This document shows positions 1-6,099 of a stretch of 6,099 nucleotides of DNA, piece after piece (positions within the stretch are counted from its first letter, which is position 1; every line of letters begins with the position of its first letter). Made by a program: the position numbers and the translations under genes. Under the pieces are notes generated by a model. It searched no databases. It saw only the letters and a list, made by a program, of their open reading frames with translations, and had not been told where the DNA came from. This DNA comes from Fidelibacterota bacterium (GTDB taxonomy: Bacteria > Fidelibacterota > Marinisomatia > Marinisomatales > CAZVFT01), in assembly GCA_014381485.1 (NCBI GenBank), contig JACNLN010000104.1, forward strand, positions 1-6,099. The letters are read 5' to 3'.

Positions 1-263
1 ATCAGAACTATCCTAACCCATTTAATCCTGTGACGACAATTCGTTATGAATTACCGGAAGAAAGTCACGTTTCAATCGTCGTTTATGACATTATGGGACG
101 TCAGGTAAAAGAACTGGTGAGTGGTGAACTGGTGAGTGGTTATCATACGGCAATTTGGGATGCTACCGACAGTTTCGGTAAGCCTGTGGGTGCGGGGATT
201 TATCTGTATCAAATAAAGGCAGGTGATTTCACACAGACCCGTAAGATGATCCTACTCAAGTAA
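1..263 (+). CDS. C-terminal fragment of a T9SS-secreted protein (type A sorting domain)
   Basis: The reading frame is already open at base 3 and ends at TAA 261-263, so this is the 3' end of a gene that begins outside the window; the in-frame GTG at 30 lies inside the domain and is not a start. The 86 visible residues are one complete type A sorting domain. It opens with QNYPNPFN, continues through the TTIRYELP and VYDIMGRQVKELVSG strands and the GAGIYLYQIKAGDF segment, and ends in a basic K after MILL. In T9SS bacteria this domain directs a folded periplasmic protein through the outer-membrane translocon and is then usually removed or anchored. It matches the domain at the end of the downstream carboxypeptidase without gaps, with about 41 of 86 residues identical by hand count. 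The function of the missing N-terminal part cannot be told. It lies 46 bases upstream of the next gene on the same strand. Confidence 0.92.
   Translation, partial: QNYPNPFNPVTTIRYELPEESHVSIVVYDIMGRQVKELVSGELVSGYHTAIWDATDSFGKPVGAGIYLYQIKAGDFTQTRKMILLK
3..260 (+). other. T9SS type A sorting domain (upstream gene)
   Basis: The domain runs from the QNYPNPFN motif to the terminal K. It has the usual Por-type layout: a PNPFN turn, TTIxYELP, a beta strand with MGRQVKELV, a GYH-W-D turn, a GxGIYxY strand and KMILLK at the end. The ELVSGELVSG segment comes from two exact copies of a 15-base unit but does not lengthen the domain relative to the downstream copy. Confidence 0.93.
111..140 (+). repeat. 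Exact 15-bp tandem repeat inside the sorting domain
   Basis: The unit gaactggtgagtggt occurs twice head to tail (111-125 and 126-140), encoding ELVSG twice. The repeat is in frame. The paralogous domain in the next gene has the same length here (ELVS followed by RNRTAG), so the repeat replaces existing sequence rather than adding to it. Confidence 0.9.
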
Positions 264-267
264 CGAG

Positions 268-285
268 GTTTGTATAGTTTGTATA
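268..285 (+). repeat. Exact 9-bp tandem repeat in the first intergenic gap
   Basis: gtttgtata occurs twice in a row (268-276, 277-285), followed closely by the 8-base palindrome atttaaat at 289-296. The 46-base gap is otherwise AT-rich and has no GC-rich hairpin. No exact FCB-type promoter (TTTG, then TAnnTTTG at about 20 bases) can be read here: the TA-to-TTTG spacing is 1 or 3 bases, not 2. The repeat could be a protein-binding site or a chance microduplication. Confidence 0.6.
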
Positions 286-309
286 TCCATTTAAATAAAA
301 TAATTCTTT

Positions 310-3300
310 ATGAAAGATAATATAGGTTTGAGGTATAGACTGATCTTTCCTCTATTATTCCTCATTGTTGGAATTGTTACTCCAATTGAAGAAAGAATGG
401 TCGTCAGGTTCACTGCTCCTGATAAAACAATTCTGGAAGAATTCCCTCCTGAAAAGTATGATATCGCTGCCTATAAACCCGGTGAATTTTTTGATCTTGT
501 TGTGACCCGGTCAGAATATAAGGACTTACTCAAGCGAGGTTTTGATGTTCAGATTACTCAGATAGAGGATCGGTTGAGAAAGCACCTGAAAATGAGAACA
601 GATCGCGACCTTACAGGATATCGAGACTATGAGGATCTTATTGGTGAACTTGAACAGATTGAAAATGATTATCCGGATATCTGTAAATTATATGATATTG
701 GTGAGAGTTGGGGAAAGGAATACTCCGATAACGGTAATTCCAATTATGATGACTATTATCATGAAATTTGGGCTTTAAAAGTATCTGATAATGTAGAGGT
801 GGAAGAGGATGAAGCGTCAGTTTACTATATGGGAGTCCATCATGCCAGGGAGCCCATCAGCCTGGAAGTGGTTATGGCTGTCTTGAATCACATACTGGAG
901 AATTATGGTGTTGATGATACTATTACTGGTAACGTAAACAATTCTCAGATCTGGTTCATTCCTCTGGTGAATCCTAATGGTCACCGTATTGTCACCGAGC
1001 AGATTGATCTATGGTGGCGGAAAAACATTCGTGATAACAACGAGAATGGTCAGTTTGACACGGATTACTGGTATGGATATGGAATCGATGGTGTGGATCC
1101 CAATCGCAATTACGGATTCCAATGGGGACCTGTGGGAACATCAGATAATTGGGACTCTCCCGTATATCACGGTCCAGAACCTTGGTCTGAGCCGGAAATT
1201 TATGCCATGAAAGGGCTACTCGAATCACACCACTTTGTGACCGGAATCACCTATCATAGTTACAGTGAACTGGTTCTGTTCCCTTTTGGATATCAGTACG
1301 GGGCTGTTGCTCCTGATCACGACGCTTTGGAGGAACTGGCGACAGAAATGGCGGTAACGATTCCTGCTGAAGGCGGTGGTTATTACACACCTCAGCAGAG
1401 TTTGGAGCTTTATCCCTGTATGGGAACTACCGATGATTATTCCTATGGTGTTCATGGAACTTTTTCATTTACAATTGAACTGGGAATAGAATTCATTCCT
1501 CCTGCCTATCAGGTTGATGACATTTGTGAAGATAACATTGAAGCAGCGATGATTTTATTAGATCGGGTAAATATCCAAACCTTAACCGGCCATATCACAG
1601 ATGCTGAGACGGGTGAGCCAATCGTTGCTGAAATTTTCATTGATGGAATTGATAACAGTGGCAGTTTCCGATATCCATATCAAAGCGACGAACAATTTGG
1701 AAGATATTACCGACTTCTACAGACCGGAACTTACGATATTACTTATTCTCTCTATGGATATGAATCTGTTGAGATGTCGGAAGTTGTAATCAATTCTGAA
1801 AGTCAAACGGTTATAGATGTTGCATTAAATCCATCTGAGTGGGTTTCCATTTCTGGGACTGTAACGGATGCAAATTCATATCAGCCTATACCCGGCGCAG
1901 TATTGGAGATTATATCAACACCATTAGCTCCCGATACAACTGATGAAAATGGGGAATTTCAGTTTTCAAATGTAGCAACAGGCACTTATGATGTTAGAAT
2001 AACTGCTGAAGGATATACATCTATCGTCCAGTCTATAACGGTGACTTTTGAAAATACAATTTTTAATTTTCAACTTTATGAATCTAATGCTATTAGTTTT
2101 GAGTCTGGTGAGTTTGGTACTGACTGGGTTTTCGGTGGTGACGAAGAATGGGTGATAGATAACAGCACAGCTTATGATGGCATTTATTCTGCACAATCGG
2201 GAGAGATTGGTGAATGGCAAACATCTTCGTTATTCCTGGAGTTGGATGTGACGTCGACTGGTGAAATCAGTTTTTGGAAAAAAGTATCATGCGAAGATGA
2301 TCCCGATGATAATTGGGACTACTTTTCTTTTTTCATTGATGGTGAAGAAGTAGGTCGCTGGGATGGTGAGGTGGATTGGAGTGAAGAGATATTTCCTGTT
2401 AGTTCTGGTACACACACCTTTGAGTGGAGATATCGAAAGGATGGTTATGTGGATGAAGGATATGATTGTGCTTGGATAGATTATATTACTCTTCCACCAC
2501 TGGAAATACCACCTCAAGAAATCACACTTGAATACAATGCCGGTTGGAATATGGTTGGATTACCATTGGAAGTTGACAATGCTAACTATATGACAATTTT
2601 CCCAACTGCTACAGAAAACACATTGTATTCTTACAGTGGAAACTATGTATTGGAGACGGAACTTTCCACGGGTACAGGTTACTGGTTACTATTTGATGAT
2701 ACCGGAACTGCTACTATCACGGGACAGGTTATTGATGAGCTTACCATAAATCTGACTGAAGGGTGGAATATGGTTTCGGGGATATCGTCAGCTGTTTCCA
2801 TAAACAATATTGATGATCCTAATGAAGTGATAATTCCAAACACGCTCTATGGTTTTGATAATTATTATCATCTTGTGACGGAGATCGAACCTGGCAGAGG
2901 TTACTGGATTAGAGCTATTGCTGACGGTGAAATAACTATATCCAGCAATAGTTCAATGAATAAAATAGACACTTATTTTGTTAACCGTACTGGGAATGCT
3001 AACCGACTGAGGTTTGAAAATTCAGAAAATCATAAAGTTACATTATATTTTGGTATCCCTTTAGCGGAAATGGAGCGCTTAAGTTACAGCTTACCTCCTA
3101 AACCTCTCTCAGGGTTTGATATTCGTTTCAGTGGGGACTGGCTTTACAGTGATACTTCTGGTGAGATTGAGATTAACAACAGTAACTACCCACTCACATT
3201 ATCGTATACCATAGTAAATGAAATTGAGGAAGATATGGAGTGGTTTCTGGAAAATCCGGTGACTAACAAGGTATATGTTCTAATCGATTCTGGAGAAGTT

Positions 3301-3651
3301 ATATTTAACGAGTCAGTTGAAGAACTCATATTAAACAAGGTTAAGAGTAGTCCTGTTTTTTCAGAACTCCCAACAGAATTTACTCTTCATCAAAATTATC
3401 CAAATCCATTTAATGCTGTGACGACGATCAAATATGAATTACCTGTGGATTCGTATATTACGATTAAGATATTTAATATGAGAGGGCAAAAGATAACTGA
3501 ACTCGTATCCAGAAACAGAACTGCGGGGTATTATGAAGTGAAATGGGATGGTAGGAATATGAATGGTCAATCTGTTGCCAGTGGGGTTTATATCTTTTCG
3601 ATCAAAGCGGGTGATTTCTCTAGTGTAAAAAAGATGTTGATTTTAAAATAA
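310..3651 (+). CDS. Secreted multidomain M14 zinc carboxypeptidase with T9SS sorting domain
   Basis: This predicted exopeptidase removes C-terminal residues outside the cell. An in-frame TAA at 301-303 means the ORF cannot begin before ATG 310; no Shine-Dalgarno sequence precedes it. Residues 1 to about 25 form a signal peptide (Arg/Lys, then a LIFPLLFLIVGIV core). Residues 30-97 are an extension or propeptide. The M14 catalytic domain covers about 98-420: zinc ligands H178, E181 (HAREP) and H316 (YHSYSE), carboxylate-binding N265-R266 (DPNRNYGF), Y368 matching Tyr248 and general base E390 (TIELG). D375 aligns with carboxypeptidase B Asp255, suggesting preference for Lys/Arg. Then follow two carboxypeptidase-regulatory-like beta domains (425-511, 512-594), a concanavalin/MAM-like sandwich (595-730), two GWNM modules (745-867), an unassigned beta-rich region and the sorting domain (1028-1113). 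The 1113 residues far exceed a bare M14 enzyme (about 300). Family is certain; specificity is inferred. Confidence 0.96.
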   Translation: MKDNIGLRYRLIFPLLFLIVGIVTPIEERMVVRFTAPDKTILEEFPPEKYDIAAYKPGEFFDLVVTRSEYKDLLKRGFDVQITQIEDRLRKHLKMRTDRDLTGYRDYEDLIGELEQIENDYPDICKLYDIGESWGKEYSDNGNSNYDDYYHEIWALKVSDNVEVEEDEASVYYMGVHHAREPISLEVVMAVLNHILENYGVDDTITGNVNNSQIWFIPLVNPNGHRIVTEQIDLWWRKNIRDNNENGQFDTDYWYGYGIDGVDPNRNYGFQWGPVGTSDNWDSPVYHGPEPWSEPEIYAMKGLLESHHFVTGITYHSYSELVLFPFGYQYGAVAPDHDALEELATEMAVTIPAEGGGYYTPQQSLELYPCMGTTDDYSYGVHGTFSFTIELGIEFIPPAYQVDDICEDNIEAAMILLDRVNIQTLTGHITDAETGEPIVAEIFIDGIDNSGSFRYPYQSDEQFGRYYRLLQTGTYDITYSLYGYESVEMSEVVINSESQTVIDVALNPSEWVSISGTVTDANSYQPIPGAVLEIISTPLAPDTTDENGEFQFSNVATGTYDVRITAEGYTSIVQSITVTFENTIFNFQLYESNAISFESGEFGTDWVFGGDEEWVIDNSTAYDGIYSAQSGEIGEWQTSSLFLELDVTSTGEISFWKKVSCEDDPDDNWDYFSFFIDGEEVGRWDGEVDWSEEIFPVSSGTHTFEWRYRKDGYVDEGYDCAWIDYITLPPLEIPPQEITLEYNAGWNMVGLPLEVDNANYMTIFPTATENTLYSYSGNYVLETELSTGTGYWLLFDDTGTATITGQVIDELTINLTEGWNMVSGISSAVSINNIDDPNEVIIPNTLYGFDNYYHLVTEIEPGRGYWIRAIADGEITISSNSSMNKIDTYFVNRTGNANRLRFENSENHKVTLYFGIPLAEMERLSYSLPPKPLSGFDIRFSGDWLYSDTSGEIEINNSNYPLTLSYTIVNEIEEDMEWFLENPVTNKVYVLIDSGEVIFNESVEELILNKVKSSPVFSELPTEFTLHQNYPNPFNAVTTIKYELPVDSYITIKIFNMRGQKITELVSRNRTAGYYEVKWDGRNMNGQSVASGVYIFSIKAGDFSSVKKMLILK
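601..1569 (+). other. M14 carboxypeptidase catalytic domain
   Basis: This is residues 98-420 of the carboxypeptidase. All expected catalytic positions are present: H178/E181/H316 for zinc, N265-R266 for the substrate carboxylate, Y368 and E390, with the Y368-to-E390 spacing of 22 equal to Tyr248-Glu270 in bovine carboxypeptidase A. The counterpart of Arg127 lies in the WWRKNIRDN segment: either R237 or, with a one-residue shift, R241. Domain edges are estimates. Confidence 0.93.
2542..2910 (+). repeat. Tandem GWNM...GYW modules in the carboxypeptidase
   Basis: This is a protein-level repeat. Copy 1 runs from G745 (GWNMVGLPL) to GYWLL at 790-794. Copy 2 runs from G818 (GWNMVSG) to GYWIRA at 864-869. 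The period is about 73 residues. Each copy has the same order: a GWNMV strand, an ILE-rich stretch, NTLYxY/NTLYGF, then a TELxxGxGYW or TEIEPGRGYW strand. Such modules are common in large secreted FCB proteins; their role is not known to me, but a stalk or surface-binding role is plausible. Confidence 0.85.
3391..3648 (+). other. T9SS type A sorting domain (carboxypeptidase)
   Basis: Residues 1028-1113 begin LHQNYPNPFN and end in KKMLILK, exactly 86 residues, the same length as the domain of the upstream gene. It marks the carboxypeptidase as cargo of the type IX secretion system, so the enzyme should act on the cell surface or in the medium. Confidence 0.95.
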
Positions 3652-3654
3652 TGA

Positions 3655-3675
3655 AGATTTATTGTTTTTAAATCT
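3655..3675 (+). other. Weak AT-rich inverted repeat after the carboxypeptidase gene
   Basis: agattta (3655-3661) can pair with taaatct (3669-3675) around a 7-base loop. Only one G-C pair is present and no T-run follows, so this is a poor candidate for a rho-independent terminator. If it does not stop transcription, the carboxypeptidase and the gingipain gene could share a transcript. Confidence 0.3.
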
Positions 3676-3715
3676 AAATAAAATAAATTATGTTTAAAGT
3701 TCAATAAATTAATGG

Positions 3716-3722
3716 AAAGGAG
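3716..3722 (+). promoter_or_regulatory. Shine-Dalgarno site of the C25 protease gene
   Basis: aaaggag lies 6 bases before ATG 3729, an optimal distance, and fixes that start codon. It contrasts with the carboxypeptidase gene, whose start is preceded only by an AT-rich tract. The two neighbours may therefore be translated with different efficiency. Confidence 0.88.
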
Positions 3723-3728
3723 TCTTCA

Positions 3729-6099
3729 ATGAGGAAAATTATAAACATCCTGTTGTCAGTAATTTTTATGGCATCTTTTTCTTTCGGTGAAGAGATTGTC
3801 ATCAATAATAGTGAATTTACCCTTGACGTTATCACATCAAATGATCAACAGACGGTGATAGAATACAATTTTGGTAGATTCGAACGATTCCCGGTTGATA
3901 TTAATGGAAAGCTCTATTACCGGTTGTACCTGGCTGGTGAGGCTGTAACATTTGAAAAAGGAGCACCGGAACTACCAAAAATTACCCGCAGTATTATCAT
4001 ACCGGATGATGCGAAAGTCAGAGTAAGTATTGTTGAGAAAGAATATGTTGAATATCAGATGCCGGTAGCCTCCTCTAAAGGATTGATTTCCCGTTCTGTG
4101 AACCCGGATGATGTACCGTACACTTTTTCAGATGTTTATCAGAAGAATGTATTTTATCCAGTAACTGTTGGAGAACTTGGTACTCCTTACATCTTAAGAG
4201 ATTTTCGGGGGATAACGGTAACAGCTTATCCATTTTTATACAACCCGGTTACTCAAACACTTCGTGTTTATACTCATCTTATTTTTGAGATCAATACAAT
4301 TGGTATTGGCGATGTTAATGTAAAATATCGCAAGACTGATAGATACAATAAATATTTTGAGGGAATATACAGCAGTCACTTTATCAATTTTGATATGACC
4401 CGTTATGAATCAATCGATGAACATGGCAGAATTATTGTGATTTCTTATGGATCATTTATGGAGGAAGTTCAACCTTATGTGGACTGGAAAAATCAGAAAG
4501 GTATTCAGTGTAATATCTATGACGTTGATGGTTCTGAAGTTGGTGGTACAGCTTATTCTATCAAAGCTTTTATACAGGAACAATACGATATCGGTGATGG
4601 TATGACTTTTGTTCAGCTTGTAGGAGATGCAGCTCAAGTTCCAACACTATCAGCCAGTGGTAGCGCTTCTGATCCCAGTTATGCATTTCTTGAGGGAAAT
4701 GATGTTTATCCTGAAATATTTATCGGGAGATTTTCTGCTCAGAATATCAGTGAGGTAGAAACGCAGGTGGAAAGAACGGTTCACTATGAGCGAGATATTG
4801 TTGATGGCGAATGGTTACATAAAGGCACTGGCATTGCATCTAATCAAGGTCCCGGAGATGATGGTGAAACAGATGATGAGCATGAGGATAATATTCGTAT
4901 GAAATTACTTAATTTTACTTACACTGAGGTGGATCAAATTTACGATCCTTTTGGGTCTGTAACTGATGGCATCAATGCTCTCAATGAAGGTCGGGGAATT
5001 GTGAACTATACGGGTCACGGTTCACCAACATCCTGGGGGAATGGAGCTCCTTTGAATAATTCCGATGTTAATGGCCTTACAAATGATTATATGCTTCCCT
5101 TCATCAGTTCGGTTGCATGTAACAATGGTGAATTTAACAATTATGGGACGTGTTTTGCAGAAGCCTGGCTTAGAGCTACAAATGGTTCTACCGGTGCTCC
5201 GACAGGAGCTATTGCTATGTATGCCTCCAGTATCAGTCAGAGCTGGTCTCCTCCGATGAGATCTCAAGACCACGCCATTGATTTACTAGTAGGTTGGGAT
5301 TATTCTAATGATGAACCATTGGAACAAAAAAATACAATTGGGGGACTTTGGTTTAACGGCTCCTGTAATATGGTTGATGTTTATGGCAATGTTGAGATTG
5401 CCAATTGGACTATTTTCGGAGATGCTTCTTTGCAGGTTAGAACTGATACCCCCGAAGCTATCAATATTTCCCATATTGGAACCCTGTTTATTGGTACAAA
5501 TAGCTATTCTGTCTCAACAGGGGTTGAAGATGCTCTCGTAGCTCTTTCTGAAGGAGGAATTCTTCTTGCTTCTGGATACACAGATGAAACTGGAGATATA
5601 ACCCTTGTTCTGGATAATCCTCCTACCGCACCTACCGAACTGACTTTGACAGTATCCGCATTCAACAAAATCACAACAATTGAACCTGTTACGGTGATTG
5701 CTCCTGAGGGTCCGTATATCATAATTAGTGATTTTTCTGTGAATGCCGGTGGTGATGGAGTTATTGAGTTTGGGGAAACTGTCAATGTTAGCGTTGATTT
5801 CTCGAATGTCGGAGTGGATTCAGCAAATGATGTTGTAGCCACTATTTCAACTGATGATTCCTATATCTCATTGACCGATGCAGAGGAATCGGTCGGGTTT
5901 ATCGCTGCGGATGAAGTTGTTACCGTTTCTGACGCTTTTTCATTCATTGTAGCTAATAATGTTCCTGACAACCATCCTTTCAGTTTTAATGTAGTAATTA
6001 CCGCAATTGAGGACACCTGGGAATTTGAGAATGGTTTGTCTATGACTGCCTACGCCCCGGTAATATTAGTCGGATCGGTATCTGTTCAGAATGATGACG
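3729..6099 (+). CDS. Gingipain-like C25 cysteine endopeptidase, 3' end beyond window
   Basis: This is an extracellular cysteine protease, 790 codons visible with no stop. ATG 3729 follows a strong ribosome site and opens a signal peptide (MRKIINILLSVIFMASFSFG, cut near G20/E21). Residues about 21-220 match the gingipain propeptide style, including the KGAPELPKITRSIIIPDD segment. The catalytic domain covers about 234-572: RIIVIS at 234, VDWKNQKG, EIFIGRFSAQ, HYERDI, catalytic His430 (NYTGHGSPTSWG), nucleophile Cys464 (SSVACNNGEFN), QSWSPPMRSQD around W506, and WTIFGDASLQVRT at 560-572. An Ig-like domain (about 576-659) matches the domain that follows the catalytic part of RgpB. A CARDB-like domain (about 660-780, GDGVIEFGETVNVSV) then begins. 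By alignment to RgpB from memory, D382 and W506 occupy Arg-specific S1 positions. Gln373 sits where RgpB has Glu152. A C-terminal sorting domain is expected beyond the edge. The Arg preference is inferred. Confidence 0.96.
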   Translation, partial: MRKIINILLSVIFMASFSFGEEIVINNSEFTLDVITSNDQQTVIEYNFGRFERFPVDINGKLYYRLYLAGEAVTFEKGAPELPKITRSIIIPDDAKVRVSIVEKEYVEYQMPVASSKGLISRSVNPDDVPYTFSDVYQKNVFYPVTVGELGTPYILRDFRGITVTAYPFLYNPVTQTLRVYTHLIFEINTIGIGDVNVKYRKTDRYNKYFEGIYSSHFINFDMTRYESIDEHGRIIVISYGSFMEEVQPYVDWKNQKGIQCNIYDVDGSEVGGTAYSIKAFIQEQYDIGDGMTFVQLVGDAAQVPTLSASGSASDPSYAFLEGNDVYPEIFIGRFSAQNISEVETQVERTVHYERDIVDGEWLHKGTGIASNQGPGDDGETDDEHEDNIRMKLLNFTYTEVDQIYDPFGSVTDGINALNEGRGIVNYTGHGSPTSWGNGAPLNNSDVNGLTNDYMLPFISSVACNNGEFNNYGTCFAEAWLRATNGSTGAPTGAIAMYASSISQSWSPPMRSQDHAIDLLVGWDYSNDEPLEQKNTIGGLWFNGSCNMVDVYGNVEIANWTIFGDASLQVRTDTPEAINISHIGTLFIGTNSYSVSTGVEDALVALSEGGILLASGYTDETGDITLVLDNPPTAPTELTLTVSAFNKITTIEPVTVIAPEGPYIIISDFSVNAGGDGVIEFGETVNVSVDFSNVGVDSANDVVATISTDDSYISLTDAEESVGFIAADEVVTVSDAFSFIVANNVPDNHPFSFNVVITAIEDTWEFENGLSMTAYAPVILVGSVSVQNDD
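4428..5444 (+). other. C25 catalytic domain with candidate Arg-type S1 pocket
   Basis: This is residues 234-572 of the protease. The Cys/His dyad is C464/H430. The distance from D382 to H430 is 48 residues, the same as D163 to H211 in RgpB. W506 is 42 residues after C464 against 40 in RgpB, in the same QSW sequence. The junction before the domain contains R225-Y226, the position where RgpB is cut after Arg to give a mature N-terminal Tyr. RgpB residues are recalled from memory, so the alignment should be rechecked. Confidence 0.85.

Noticed and set aside
30..32. GTG as a start of a 77-residue protein
   Set aside because: The frame is open upstream and encodes the conserved QNYPNPFN part of the sorting domain, so the codon is an internal Val.
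273..278. TATAGT as a sigma70-like -10 box
   Set aside because: No matching -35 element is found about 17 bases upstream, where the sequence is the end of the first gene.
977..2517. Several short open frames on both strands within the carboxypeptidase gene
   Set aside because: All are under 85 codons, overlap conserved M14 and beta-domain coding sequence, and show no ribosome site or family resemblance.
3655..3675. Rho-independent terminator between the carboxypeptidase and C25 genes
   Set aside because: The stem is 7 bp with a single G-C pair and no T-run follows. It is listed only as a weak inverted repeat.
3662..3696. Bacteroidetes-type promoter upstream of the C25 gene (TTG at 3662, TAtgTTTA at 3689)
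   Set aside because: The -7 element has a mismatch at its last base and the spacing to TTG is 24 bases instead of about 19-21. In such AT-rich DNA this is likely chance.
5504..5842. 112-codon open frame on the minus strand
   Set aside because: It lies wholly inside the C25 protease gene, has a low-complexity Ser/Thr/Val/Pro-rich translation with no recognisable domain, and mirrors codon structure of the real gene. It is treated as a shadow frame.

Overview
The window is a compact, single-strand stretch of AT-rich bacterial DNA that carries three consecutive genes for secreted proteins, with only 46 and 77 bases between them. Two of the three proteins end in a type IX secretion (T9SS, Por) type A sorting domain with the QNYPNPFN opening. 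The third is a gingipain-family protease that runs off the window before its C-terminus. This domain style, together with the 'GWNMVGLPL' modules, points to the Fibrobacteres-Chlorobi-Bacteroidetes (FCB) superphylum, probably a Marinimicrobia, Calditrichaeota or KSB1-like lineage rather than a classical Bacteroidetes. That placement is inference from protein style only.

Layout. Bases 1-263 hold the last 86 codons of a secreted protein, of which only the sorting domain is visible. Bases 310-3651 encode a 1113-residue multidomain M14 zinc carboxypeptidase: signal peptide, N-terminal extension, catalytic domain, two carboxypeptidase-regulatory-like beta domains, a beta-sandwich domain, a tandem pair of GWNM modules, a linker domain and the T9SS sorting domain. 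Bases 3729 to the end encode the first 790 residues of a C25 (gingipain) cysteine endopeptidase: signal peptide, inhibitory propeptide, catalytic domain, Ig-like domain and the start of a CARDB-like domain.

How the genes may work together. Hand alignment to the Porphyromonas gingivalis RgpB sequence as I remember it puts an Asp (D382) and a Trp (W506) at the two S1-pocket positions tied to Arg specificity (D163 and W284). It also puts an Arg-Tyr pair (R225-Y226) at the propeptide/catalytic junction. In the carboxypeptidase, the residue at the S1' position 255 is Asp (D375), as in carboxypeptidase B, which removes C-terminal Lys or Arg. The pair can therefore be read as a two-step system: an endoprotease that cuts after Arg, and an exopeptidase that removes the exposed basic residue. 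In P. gingivalis gingipains and the M14 enzyme CPG70 play comparable roles. This coupling is a hypothesis. The family assignments themselves are secure.

No RNA genes, mobile elements, CRISPR arrays or convincing rho-independent terminators are visible.
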